IMG/VR virus record: IMGVR_UViG_3300032236_000815
Coordinates: 1-64,000 of that record
Length of the DNA: 64,000 nucleotides
From: a virus
Direction: 5' to 3' (one strand)
In this document: piece by piece, positions 31,781 through 39,870 of the stretch
Layout of the letters: the number at the start of each line of letters is the position of its first letter
Numbering within the stretch: position 1 is the first letter of the stretch
Notes under the pieces: generated by a model
What the model saw: the letters and a program-made list of their open reading frames with translations, nothing else
Databases searched by the model: none
Told to the model about the DNA's origin: nothing
Program-made: the position numbers and the translations under genes

Positions 31781-32644
31781 ATGATAGATAGAATTAAACA
31801 ATTTAATGATCGAAGTGTTGACGTTGATTTGCATTCAGATACTAGTATGATGTCTGATTCGGACAAACAGCATATTATTAAAGCGTTGAATAAAGAATGG
31901 ACTAACCCAAAATTTAAAATGCGTTGGTTCGTTGGGCAAGCCCAGGTAACTATCTATGCAAAATATCGTCAATTCTTAATGGAACTAAAAAGCCGCGAAG
32001 AAGGTATTGAAGATCTTGAGTATAAAATGGAACAATGGTCCATTGATATTGCTCGCCACGAGATGATTGCATCTGAAGCAGTTGACGATTTAGACAAAAG
32101 AATGGCAAAACTTGAAATTAAAAAGTTAAGTCGTGATTTAAGTCGTAGTCGTCGAATTGTAGAAGGTTGGTATTTAGAGCGTCAATTATATTGTGATTTA
32201 ATTAACGAATTTTTGGCAAGCCCCGAAGCACTACTTCCCGATAATAGTGGTAGAACTTATGCAGATATCATTAATACAGATGAAGAAGATGTATACGAAG
32301 AATTGCTATGGACTCATAGACTAGCAAAGCAAGCCGCTTGTGATTTAATGTTTTACGGAAAGATCAATAGCGGTAACATGGATGCTATTCTTAGTATGCA
32401 TCCAGACCAGCAAGCACAAACGTTTGCACTAGCAACAAATTTTAGTATGCAAGTTCAAAGCTATTTGCTAGAGTTACAAGATCAAGCACAAACACATGCT
32501 AGCCTAGGCAAACCATTTAACAACGGTGATCTAGCATTGCCCAGAGCATTTAACAGAGCTCCTCCAGCAGAAGACATTACTAAAATAGATAATCCTCAGC
32601 AATCAACAGAAATTAAGGATATGTTAAATGTATATAATATTTGA
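31781..32644 (+). CDS. Conserved T4-like phage protein, unknown function
   Basis: A 287-residue soluble, charged, mostly helical protein. The opening (MIDRIKQFNDRSVDVDLHSD, then ALNKEWTNPKFKMRWFVGQA) is a sequence I recognise in outline from other marine T4-like phages, but without a known role. Residues about 70-150 are heptad-like and probably form a coiled coil (REEGIEDLEYKMEQWSIDI...KKLSRDLSRSRRIVEGW). It overlaps the next gene by 17 nt. Position after the fibre genes suggests virion assembly or morphogenesis; this is inference. Confidence 0.6.
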   Translation: MIDRIKQFNDRSVDVDLHSDTSMMSDSDKQHIIKALNKEWTNPKFKMRWFVGQAQVTIYAKYRQFLMELKSREEGIEDLEYKMEQWSIDIARHEMIASEAVDDLDKRMAKLEIKKLSRDLSRSRRIVEGWYLERQLYCDLINEFLASPEALLPDNSGRTYADIINTDEEDVYEELLWTHRLAKQAACDLMFYGKINSGNMDAILSMHPDQQAQTFALATNFSMQVQSYLLELQDQAQTHASLGKPFNNGDLALPRAFNRAPPAEDITKIDNPQQSTEIKDMLNVYNI

Positions 32645-33182
32645 ATCTAGACGACACGACGAACCTAAAATTAAAGATTACGGTAAGTTTTGGTTTTATC
32701 TCATAGGCTATATTGCTCCAGAAGATGAAGCAAGTGTCGATTTATCAGATTTTAGTTATACTGAAATTTCCGAAGCTGTAGCAAATGCTGATTTATTAGC
32801 ACCATCGAATGACGGTGTTGCAGTTGTTAGACAGCTTAAAGAAAATATGACTCGTGCTGATTTTGTTGGTCCAACTGGTTTGAACTACGGCGACAATCAA
32901 GGTAAGAAAGAATATTACGTTTTAACAGACGAAGATAAAACTAATTGCTGTACTTTGTTAAGAGAAATAATGAAGTTACAAATTGCCAATCACGGCCATC
33001 GTAAAGATCCTATAGAATTAGAAGCACTAAAAACGGCTATTGATCAGTTGCCAACTAGCGATTTAAATTCTACTCAAATGTTTATGAGTACATATTTTGA
33101 ATTTGAAACTGCATATACTCAGTTTAAAACCAAACAACCAGTTATTAATATCAAATTCAAGTTTGATGGCGACGGTTTTTAA
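32628..33182 (+). CDS. Hypothetical protein
   Basis: A 184-residue soluble protein with mixed alpha/beta composition and no recognised motif. Its ATG lies within the end of the preceding gene, with AAGGA upstream, so the two are translationally coupled. Visible features are an acidic helix (SYTEISEAVANADLLAPSND) and a Lys-rich C-terminal strand (NIKFKFDGDGF). It is followed by a strong terminator, so it closes this transcription unit. No function proposed. Confidence 0.5.
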   Translation: MYIIFESRRHDEPKIKDYGKFWFYLIGYIAPEDEASVDLSDFSYTEISEAVANADLLAPSNDGVAVVRQLKENMTRADFVGPTGLNYGDNQGKKEYYVLTDEDKTNCCTLLREIMKLQIANHGHRKDPIELEALKTAIDQLPTSDLNSTQMFMSTYFEFETAYTQFKTKQPVINIKFKFDGDGF

Positions 33183-33204
33183 ACCAATCCACTTCTAAAA
33201 TTTT

Positions 33205-33243
33205 AAAAGAGATGCTAAACTAAGTAAGTTAGCATCTTTTTTT
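33205..33243 (+). terminator. Strong Rho-independent terminator
   Basis: A GATGCTA / TAGCATC stem, extended outward by A-T and G-T pairs, is followed by an uninterrupted run of seven or more T. It lies only about 10 bp before the first gene of the modification cassette. Confidence 0.85.
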
Positions 33244-33253
33244 ACGGCGGCGT

Positions 33254-34936
33254 ATGTCTAAAATCTTTAGTATTCCAATTAATCCAAAATTAAACGCTGA
33301 TCAATTCAATCAGTTTTATAAATTCTTAGCAGAATACAAAGACTATATCCGCGACATTTATTTCACCAGTAGAATCGCACCATTTATGCAAGACGCAATG
33401 GGCGATGTATTTGTTATCCACGAAGATCATTCTTATCTAATTGAAACAGCCTTGCATATTCAACGCACATTAGGGATTCCCGTTAGTGCTACATTTAACA
33501 ATATACAAGTTGCACCAACACAAAAGAATTTAGACATTTTCATTAGTAATTTTAAACCATTATATGATGCAGGAGTACGTAGTGCTACAATTCCTCATAC
33601 ACATTGGATGGCAACGGGACAGATTAAAGCGGCCTTTCCTGAATTATATGTTAAGAACACTATCCTAAGAGAAGTACATACTGCACAGGAAGTAGTTAAT
33701 TTAGCACAATACGGATTTGATTACATAAACTTAGACCGAGATCTAATGCGTGACCATGATAAATTACGAGAAATAAAACGAGCAAAAGAATATATTAAAA
33801 AAACATTAGGTAAGGATATTGCAATTAGTTTGCTTGCCAACGAAGGGTGTGCAGGCGGATGCAGTATGATGGAGGAACATTATCATTTTAACAATATACG
33901 TGAAGGTGTAAACAGTCCTCAATACTTCAATGATACAATCAGCCGTGTAAGTTGCCCTAATTGGAATGTACAAGATTCATCTATATTTCTTAAACAAGCT
34001 AATTTTACTCCTTGGAAAGCAGACTGGGACGAGTTTGTTAATGACCTTGGAATAGATAGCATTAAAATGCATGGAAGAGAAGGTATAACTAGGCTATTTG
34101 AAACTATGGAAATTGTTCGTAGATACGCTGCCGGGGAAGAATTTCTATATCCAGGATTTGAAAGATATTTAGAAGAAACTAATCTTGTTGAAAAACCTAT
34201 TAACATATGGCGCAACAAGATTAAAACATGTCGGTTTGAATGCTGGGATTGTAACTATTGCGACAAAGTATATGAAAAGAAATCTGATATAGAATTTTCA
34301 GAGTTGGTAAAACATGCCGCAGATTGTGTATTAAAATCAGGTGTACCCACTGTAAGAGTTGATGCTCCAGGATTGACTAGTGTTAGAGTACAAACGCTAT
34401 TGAACTTACTAGCGCAAGGTGTTAATACATACTTAGAAATAGGTGCCGCTCAAGGAGCAACATTCTGTGCAGTATTAAAAGACAATCCGATTCGTGCTAT
34501 TGCTGTTGATAACTGGAAACAAAATATCCAACCAGCAAATGGTCAAGTTACAATGCCGGCAAACTCTTTAAATACTTTTATTAAAAACTTTGAAAAATAT
34601 AAAGGCAATTCAAATATTAGCATTATTGATCAAGATTTATTTGAAGTAGATGTAACACCGTTTGCTGGAACAATTAAAATGATGTTCTATGACGGCCCGC
34701 ACGAAGAAGAAGTAACTAAACGTGCTATGATGCATTATGCTCCAGCATTAGAAAACGAGGCAATTGTAGTATTTGATGATGCAAACTGGCCGACAGTTGT
34801 TGCAGGTGCAAAAGCAGGTATTAAAGAAGCTGGGTTTGAAGTAGCATACGAAAAGTTAATGTTAAACGACTTAGAAGATCCTAATGCTTGGTGGAACGGA
34901 GTATATGTAACAGTTATTAGGAAAATAAATGATTAA
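33254..34936 (+). CDS. U32-family hydroxylase-like protein fused to SAM methyltransferase
   Basis: A 560-residue, apparently two-part enzyme. Residues about 1-320 look like the TIM-barrel U32 'peptidase' family, with the signature LLANEGCAGGC (C199, C203) and a further C234. Known U32 members (UbiU/UbiV, RlhA, TrhP) are 4Fe-4S, oxygen-independent hydroxylases. A Cys cluster follows at C326, C330, C333 and C336 (spacing x3, x2, x2). Residues about 385-560 are a class I SAM methyltransferase: motif I YLEIGAAQGATF (393-404), acidic VDN (418-420), FYDGPHEEE (478-486) and VVFDDANW. It heads a coupled operon; its only Shine-Dalgarno is weak (GGCGG). Domain assignment is by motif; the substrate is unknown. 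The C-x3-C-x2-C spacing also resembles radical-SAM enzymes. Confidence 0.65.
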   Translation: MSKIFSIPINPKLNADQFNQFYKFLAEYKDYIRDIYFTSRIAPFMQDAMGDVFVIHEDHSYLIETALHIQRTLGIPVSATFNNIQVAPTQKNLDIFISNFKPLYDAGVRSATIPHTHWMATGQIKAAFPELYVKNTILREVHTAQEVVNLAQYGFDYINLDRDLMRDHDKLREIKRAKEYIKKTLGKDIAISLLANEGCAGGCSMMEEHYHFNNIREGVNSPQYFNDTISRVSCPNWNVQDSSIFLKQANFTPWKADWDEFVNDLGIDSIKMHGREGITRLFETMEIVRRYAAGEEFLYPGFERYLEETNLVEKPINIWRNKIKTCRFECWDCNYCDKVYEKKSDIEFSELVKHAADCVLKSGVPTVRVDAPGLTSVRVQTLLNLLAQGVNTYLEIGAAQGATFCAVLKDNPIRAIAVDNWKQNIQPANGQVTMPANSLNTFIKNFEKYKGNSNISIIDQDLFEVDVTPFAGTIKMMFYDGPHEEEVTKRAMMHYAPALENEAIVVFDDANWPTVVAGAKAGIKEAGFEVAYEKLMLNDLEDPNAWWNGVYVTVIRKIND

Positions 34937-36455
34937 AAAAGTTAAAAAAATTATAGTATTTGGTGGCGGAACTAGCGGTTGGCTAACAGCCGCCTACTTA
35001 GTTAAAAACTTAACTATACCTGCAGAAGTTGTTCTTATCGAAGATGCAAGTGCAGGCCCTATTGGAGTAGGTGAAGGTACACAACCATTTACTGCTAGAT
35101 TTTTATACGAAGCTGGAATACCGCCTAAGGCATGGATGAAGTCTAGTCAAGCGGTATTTAAATACGGTGTAGAAATTACAGGATTTAACGAAGAACCATA
35201 TTTTGTCGATAACGATGTGCCAACAAATTGCATGATTGGTCAAGGGTTATTTGTCAGCGATTATTTTGTCGACAGACCATACAGCGAAGTACGAGATTGG
35301 CACCCAGCATATCAGCTTGCTAAAAATAATATTAGTAGCAAATACGACGATTACCTAGATGCTAATCACGGTTCGGGTCCTGATAGCTACGGTGCAGTAC
35401 ATTTTAATGCATTTGATATTATTAAAACAATCAAAGAAATCATACTAGATAAAATTACATACGTCGACACACGCATTTCAGATGTAAAACAAGATAAAGA
35501 TGGCATAACAAAACTAGTAGCACAGGACGGTAGCGAATATATTGCAGATTTATATTTGGATTGTACAGGTTTTTCTAGTTTACTATTAGAAAAGACACTA
35601 GGATCTCCGTTTACCAACTATTCGCCTTGGCTCCCATGCGATAGTGCTGTAGCAATGCCTACTGAATTTAAAGATAAGCGAGCAGAAATGCATCCTTATA
35701 CAAAATCAACAGCTATGACTTCTGGGTGGAGATGGACTATTCCTACCTTCACGCGAATAGGCAATGGTTACGTTTACAGTAGTAAACACATTACGCCCGA
35801 GCAAGCTGAGAAAGAGCTACGTGAAAGTATTGGCGAATTTAATGCTCCTGCAAAACATCTTAAAATGAAATGCGGAGTACACAAAGAAATCGCAGTTAAA
35901 AATGTGTGTGCTGTTGGACTAAGTGCTGGATTCATTGAGCCTTTAGAAGCGACTGGCATTACGTTTACAACAGCAACAGTACAAAGCATTGCAGAAATAT
36001 TAAACATCAACGGCAACGTGTGGAATGACTATGCAAGAACAAATCTAAATGCTGGATTTTACGAAATGACTACTGAAATTTTTGCATTTGTATGGGCACA
36101 CTATTATTTTAGTAGTAAAAATGATACACCATTCTGGCAAGATATTAGAAATATGAAAATTTCTGACTTACCACAAGAAGTACAAGACATATTAAATGTA
36201 TTTTTAGAAAGACCACTGCCGTTTATTTTCTTAAAACCAAACAGCATGTTCTGTACATTCCAATGGTTTACGATGTTACATGCTGGAGGCGCATATAAAA
36301 ATGTTACTAGTAGCTTAACTCCTAAGCAAAAAGAATACAGTAAATATTTCTTAGATTCTCACTCGGCTCGAGTCGAGCTGGCGAAGAAGATGTTTCCTAA
36401 TCAATACGAATATTTACAATCTTGGTACAGCGACTGGGAATCAGAGGAGATATAA
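34929..36455 (+). CDS. Flavin-dependent (tryptophan-type) halogenase
   Basis: A 508-residue protein of the Trp_halogenase family. It shows the FAD-binding GGGTSGW near residue 12, GVGEGTQP near 46, K78 within AVFKYGVEI (the position of the catalytic Lys79 of PrnA), the family signature WRWTIP at 267-272 followed by GYVYSS, and FIEPLEATG at 335-343 with E340 at the position of PrnA Glu346. All main catalytic elements are therefore present. The family uses FADH2, O2 and chloride or bromide to halogenate indoles and related aromatics. It overlaps the preceding gene by 8 nt; no flavin reductase is visible nearby. The substrate (free Trp, peptide or other aromatic) cannot be told. Confidence 0.85.
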   Translation: MIKKVKKIIVFGGGTSGWLTAAYLVKNLTIPAEVVLIEDASAGPIGVGEGTQPFTARFLYEAGIPPKAWMKSSQAVFKYGVEITGFNEEPYFVDNDVPTNCMIGQGLFVSDYFVDRPYSEVRDWHPAYQLAKNNISSKYDDYLDANHGSGPDSYGAVHFNAFDIIKTIKEIILDKITYVDTRISDVKQDKDGITKLVAQDGSEYIADLYLDCTGFSSLLLEKTLGSPFTNYSPWLPCDSAVAMPTEFKDKRAEMHPYTKSTAMTSGWRWTIPTFTRIGNGYVYSSKHITPEQAEKELRESIGEFNAPAKHLKMKCGVHKEIAVKNVCAVGLSAGFIEPLEATGITFTTATVQSIAEILNINGNVWNDYARTNLNAGFYEMTTEIFAFVWAHYYFSSKNDTPFWQDIRNMKISDLPQEVQDILNVFLERPLPFIFLKPNSMFCTFQWFTMLHAGGAYKNVTSSLTPKQKEYSKYFLDSHSARVELAKKMFPNQYEYLQSWYSDWESEEI

Positions 36456-36886
36456 TGTTAAACCAATTAAATTCAAATCAATATACAATATACACAGTAC
36501 AAACTCGAGGCAAGAAAAACGATGCTTATGAAGATTCAAAAATTGACAGAGATCGTTTTAAATTACGTCGATGGGTTGAAGCATTGTTAGCAGATAGGGA
36601 AGTTATCATGTTCTGGACTGAAGAGGATACAGATTACATGATGGTTGGAACTACAAAAGTTAATCCTGGTGAAGGATTTGCTGAGTTGCCAAAAGATTTG
36701 CCAACAATAAAATGTAACGTAAACGGCAAAGAAGTTGACGAGCCGCAATTTATTACTTTTCACTGCGTACCTGGAAGGGAAATTGCTACAGTCGATGTTG
36801 ATCACATAACAAAGTTCATAGTTAGTATTGAAGGTCTTGTAGAATTAACACAAAAAGTACTAAGGGAAGAAGCAAATGGTTCGTGA
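36455..36886 (+). CDS. Hypothetical protein inside the modification operon
   Basis: A 143-residue protein if the ATG at 36455 is used. This start is preferred over an upstream ATG at 36422 because it has a GAGGAG Shine-Dalgarno and overlaps the halogenase stop codon (TAATG). It is mixed alpha/beta and acidic with a hydrophilic N-terminus (SNQYTIYTVQTRGKKNDAYE) and no family match. Its place between a halogenase and an oxygenase and its coupling on both sides suggest an accessory or substrate-presenting role, which is inference only. Confidence 0.55.
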   Translation: MLNQLNSNQYTIYTVQTRGKKNDAYEDSKIDRDRFKLRRWVEALLADREVIMFWTEEDTDYMMVGTTKVNPGEGFAELPKDLPTIKCNVNGKEVDEPQFITFHCVPGREIATVDVDHITKFIVSIEGLVELTQKVLREEANGS

Positions 36887-37448
36887 TGATTTTATTGGTA
36901 TCTTTGACAATGTACTCACTCCTGCCGAATGTGGTGAGTTAATTGATTATTTTGTAAAAATGCGAAAACTAAATTTAGTTTACAAACGTCCAGATGCTCC
37001 TCATGAAAAGAAGGACGAAACAGTATATCCGTTCGAACCAGATTCTTTACATTTTGTTGGCACAAATCCAGTAGTACAAAGTATTATGGAAAAAGTCTGG
37101 AAGTGTTATAACGAATATTGTGATAATTTCAGTATCCTGACACTAAAAAATGAACAGGGTGTAACTGGTATGCGTGTACAACGTACCCAGCCAGGCGGTG
37201 GATACCATCAGTGGCATTATGAAAATCAAGGAATAATGCATTCAAATAGATTTTTAGTTTTTCAAATCTATCTTAATACAGTTACAGAAGGCGGCGAGAC
37301 TGAATTCTTGTATCAAAAAACTAGAGTAAATGCACAGCAAGGCAGGGTGTTGCTATGGCCAGCGGCATTTACACATACACATAGAGGAAATCAACCATTA
37401 AGCGGCGACAAATATATTGTTACCGGATGGATTGAATACTTAAACTAA
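36876..37448 (+). CDS. Fe(II)/2-oxoglutarate-dependent oxygenase (HxE type)
   Basis: A 190-residue protein with the double-stranded beta-helix pattern of prolyl-4-hydroxylase-like oxygenases. The metal site appears as H114 and E116 in GYHQWHYEN, with the distal His in AAFTHTHRG (H167 or H169). K179 in GDKYIVTGW is the likely 2-oxoglutarate-binding base, and GGETEF lies between them. The usual HxD is HxE here. The family hydroxylates peptides or small molecules using O2, Fe(II) and 2-oxoglutarate. The start overlaps the previous gene by 11 nt. Related small oxygenases are common in marine T4-like phages; their targets are largely unknown. Confidence 0.8.
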   Translation: MVRDDFIGIFDNVLTPAECGELIDYFVKMRKLNLVYKRPDAPHEKKDETVYPFEPDSLHFVGTNPVVQSIMEKVWKCYNEYCDNFSILTLKNEQGVTGMRVQRTQPGGGYHQWHYENQGIMHSNRFLVFQIYLNTVTEGGETEFLYQKTRVNAQQGRVLLWPAAFTHTHRGNQPLSGDKYIVTGWIEYLN

Positions 37449-37449
37449 C

Positions 37450-38631
37450 ATGAAAAAACGTCTCGGAATTATCGGAGTAGGATCAGCAGGTATACTAAGT
37501 CTAAGTTACTTCTGTGCCCACTTGGATAATACATGGGAAGTTGTTAGTATTAACGATCCTAACGGTAAAATATTAGGAATTGGAGAAAGTTCTAACCCGA
37601 GTTTTGTTTCAGCATTAGAAGCAGGGCTTGGATTTAATATGTATGACGATATTAAAGAGCTAGATGCTACATATAAATTTGGCACAATGTGGAAAACTTG
37701 GAGAGACAAAGAGTTTATATCTCCACTGCTAGGTGGTAATACTGCTATACATTTTAACAATTTTAAATTAAAAGAATTTGCTATTCCTAGGTTACATCAA
37801 CGTTGGCCGCATAAGTTTAGCGAGCTATCGGGTAAGGTAGAAGAACTTATCGGCCACGCTTCTCATGTTGATGTTGTTGTAGACGGCGTTAATCATCAGT
37901 ACAATTATATTATAGATTGCAGAGGTTTCCCTACAGAATGGGACGATTATAATATTTGTGAAAATATGCCAGTTAATCATGCACTAGTACACAACAAAGA
38001 TCTACCCGGCGATTGGATGTACACAGGACACCGTGCCCACAAAAATGGTTGGATGTTTGAAATCCCGTTAACTAACAGACAAAGCTATGGATATTTGTTT
38101 AACAATAACATAACTACAGTAGAAGATGCTAAGAAAGATTTTAGTCAAGAAATCGATGTGCCAGTTGATCAGCTACAAAATATAGAATATAAGTTTCAAA
38201 GTTTTTATACTACTAAACTTTTAGATGGTAGAATTTTAAAAAATGGAAATAGAGCTATTTTCTTTGAACCTATTAGTGCTACTAGTTTGTTTATGTATGA
38301 TCAAGCTAATCGAATATTCCTTAGCTACTTAAATCACAGTATTGAAACTCCTGAAAGAGTTAATAAAGAATTTATAAATGTAGCAAGTGCATTGCGCGAG
38401 TTAATTTGCTGGTTCTATCACGGTGGCAGTACATATGATACACCGTTTTGGCAAGCAACGAAAGAAAAAACTCGACCAGTAGTAGAAAATAGTCAGATGA
38501 TGAAAATGTTAAAACATAGTTATGCTGAGTGGATTGCTAAAGATAGTCCTATGTATGCTGACAAATTTTTCTTCGAACCGCATTTAATGTTACAACTAGA
38601 CAAAAACTTTCAATATAATTATTTCAAATGA
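37450..38631 (+). CDS. Divergent flavin-dependent halogenase-like protein
   Basis: A 393-residue, shorter relative of the 34929 gene. The Rossmann FAD site (GIIGVGSAGI), GIGESSNP and a Lys at position 76 (ATYKFGTMW, matching PrnA Lys79) are kept. The WxWxIP signature is altered to WMFEIP (201-206). The EPLExTG element is FEPISATS (272-279), with Ser276 where the catalytic Glu is expected. It may therefore be a monooxygenase, an enzyme with altered chemistry, or an inactive partner of the first halogenase. It starts 1 nt after the preceding stop codon and has no clear Shine-Dalgarno, consistent with coupling. Confidence 0.7.
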   Translation: MKKRLGIIGVGSAGILSLSYFCAHLDNTWEVVSINDPNGKILGIGESSNPSFVSALEAGLGFNMYDDIKELDATYKFGTMWKTWRDKEFISPLLGGNTAIHFNNFKLKEFAIPRLHQRWPHKFSELSGKVEELIGHASHVDVVVDGVNHQYNYIIDCRGFPTEWDDYNICENMPVNHALVHNKDLPGDWMYTGHRAHKNGWMFEIPLTNRQSYGYLFNNNITTVEDAKKDFSQEIDVPVDQLQNIEYKFQSFYTTKLLDGRILKNGNRAIFFEPISATSLFMYDQANRIFLSYLNHSIETPERVNKEFINVASALRELICWFYHGGSTYDTPFWQATKEKTRPVVENSQMMKMLKHSYAEWIAKDSPMYADKFFFEPHLMLQLDKNFQYNYFK

Positions 38632-39245
38632 CATATAAATTATCAAATGACCCATTCGTAACTGCCGCAACTATGCCGCCTTTTGCTAAACTAGGGCAAG
38701 TGTTTACACCTGAAGAGATGAATCGCATGTGTGCATATTTTACAAGCAAAGGTACGGAGCCTGGACTAATCGGAAAAACTGACGGTGATACCATGGATAC
38801 TGGGTTACGTAAGTCGGGTATTAAAATGCACGAATATACTGCTGATACTGCTTGGATTTTTGAAAGATTGAATACTGCAATATCCGATGGCAACAGTCAT
38901 TTTTTCAGATTTAATATTGTAGGATACGACTACTTACAATATACAGAATATAATGCACCAGACGAACGCTATGGATATCACACAGATATGCCTTATGGTC
39001 CTAATCATAATTTAGAAAAACACTTAATGCGTAAACTGTCTTTTAGTTTAATCTTAAGTGACCCATCAGAGTACGATGGCGGCCAATTTGAGTTTATGAT
39101 CGAGTCCGATAAGCCCTGGGCCGTGCCACAAAATAAAGGAGATTTGATTATATTTCCTAGTTGGTTACTACATGAAGTTACACCGGTAACAAGAGGTCTG
39201 AGAAAAAGTCTTGTTGGTTGGTGCTTAGGACCTAAATTTGTATGA
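38628..39245 (+). CDS. Fe(II)/2-oxoglutarate dioxygenase, PKHD/PiuC-like
   Basis: A 205-residue prolyl-4-hydroxylase-type oxygenase. The facial triad is H118 and D120 (YGYHTDMPYG) and H182 (SWLLHEVTPV), with R192 as the 2-oxoglutarate anchor. The segments LSFSLILSDPSEYDGGQFEF and KGDLIIFPSWLLHEV are the standard DSBH strands of this family. PiuC-type proteins are cytoplasmic hydroxylases of unresolved substrate. Its ATG overlaps the preceding stop codon (ATGA) and there is no Shine-Dalgarno, so translation should depend on the upstream gene. Confidence 0.85.
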   Translation: MTYKLSNDPFVTAATMPPFAKLGQVFTPEEMNRMCAYFTSKGTEPGLIGKTDGDTMDTGLRKSGIKMHEYTADTAWIFERLNTAISDGNSHFFRFNIVGYDYLQYTEYNAPDERYGYHTDMPYGPNHNLEKHLMRKLSFSLILSDPSEYDGGQFEFMIESDKPWAVPQNKGDLIIFPSWLLHEVTPVTRGLRKSLVGWCLGPKFV

Positions 39246-39820
39246 TAAAAAGATTTCCACTTTATCATAGTGATTTATTTGTTATAGAAAATGTTGGATC
39301 TGACGAACAGGTAGACGCATTAGTTAAACAAATTGCTATTGAAAAGCAAACAACACCTTCGGATGAGTTTACAAACAGAGGATGCTGGCGAAGTACAAAA
39401 TGGTGGAACGATGTTGACTGGTTATGCCAAGCAGTTTGTACGTTAGCCGAAACAGCATCTACCCATTATAAAGAAATTGATTCTAATTTTGAAAAAGGAT
39501 CTAAATTTAAACTAGGCATGTGGACTAATGTTAACGATCCTGGTAGCAAAAATGTCATGCACAATCATGTAAGAGATGTTTTTGCCGCTTGCTATTATAT
39601 ACAATCAGAAGATACTGGCGATTTAAGACTAGTAAATGGAAGTAATCTAATGCAAGATCTAAATCCATCTGCTCCTTTTAGTAGAGATTTCAGATTTGCT
39701 CCAAAAAATCGCACACTTGTATTATGGCCTAGTTGGGTTCCACATGAAGTAGAAACCAATTTAAGTAATAAACAACGTATCAATATAGCGTTCAATGTAA
39801 ATTTCGACACCGACTCCTAG
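39242..39820 (+). CDS. Putative Fe(II)/2-oxoglutarate oxygenase (2OG-FeII_Oxy_5-like)
   Basis: A 192-residue protein matching the pattern of the family with an HxH metal motif: H107 and H109 in NVMHNHVRD, YYIQ strand, NRTLVLWPSWVPHEV with H168, and R179 in RINIAFN. It is the third oxygenase in the operon and from a different subfamily than the other two. The start overlaps the preceding stop codon (ATGA). It is the last gene of the cassette, followed by a late promoter and a terminator. Catalysis is inferred from motif conservation; substrate unknown. Confidence 0.75.
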   Translation: MIKRFPLYHSDLFVIENVGSDEQVDALVKQIAIEKQTTPSDEFTNRGCWRSTKWWNDVDWLCQAVCTLAETASTHYKEIDSNFEKGSKFKLGMWTNVNDPGSKNVMHNHVRDVFAACYYIQSEDTGDLRLVNGSNLMQDLNPSAPFSRDFRFAPKNRTLVLWPSWVPHEVETNLSNKQRINIAFNVNFDTDS

Positions 39821-39823
39821 CCC

Positions 39824-39831
39824 CATAAATA
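39824..39831 (+). promoter_or_regulatory. Putative late promoter box (CATAAATA)
   Basis: Precedes the membrane transporter gene. The predicted start near 39837 falls inside the palindromic terminator and leaves a leader of about 34 nt with Shine-Dalgarno AAGGAGAA. Confidence 0.6.
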
Positions 39832-39835
39832 AACG

Positions 39836-39859
39836 GCACTATAATTATAGTGCTTTTTT
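39836..39859 (+). terminator. Terminator after the modification operon
   Basis: An 18-bp perfect palindrome GCACTATAATTATAGTGC is followed by six T. It closes the enzyme operon. Confidence 0.85.
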
Positions 39860-39870
39860 AAGGAGAAACG

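Noticed and set aside
33254-34936. Calling the fusion protein a radical-SAM enzyme from the C-x3-C-x2-C motif
   Set aside because: The motif lies at residue 326, after the barrel-like part, whereas radical-SAM motifs lie early in the barrel, and the U32-type NEGC...C signature is present. Left as an alternative only.
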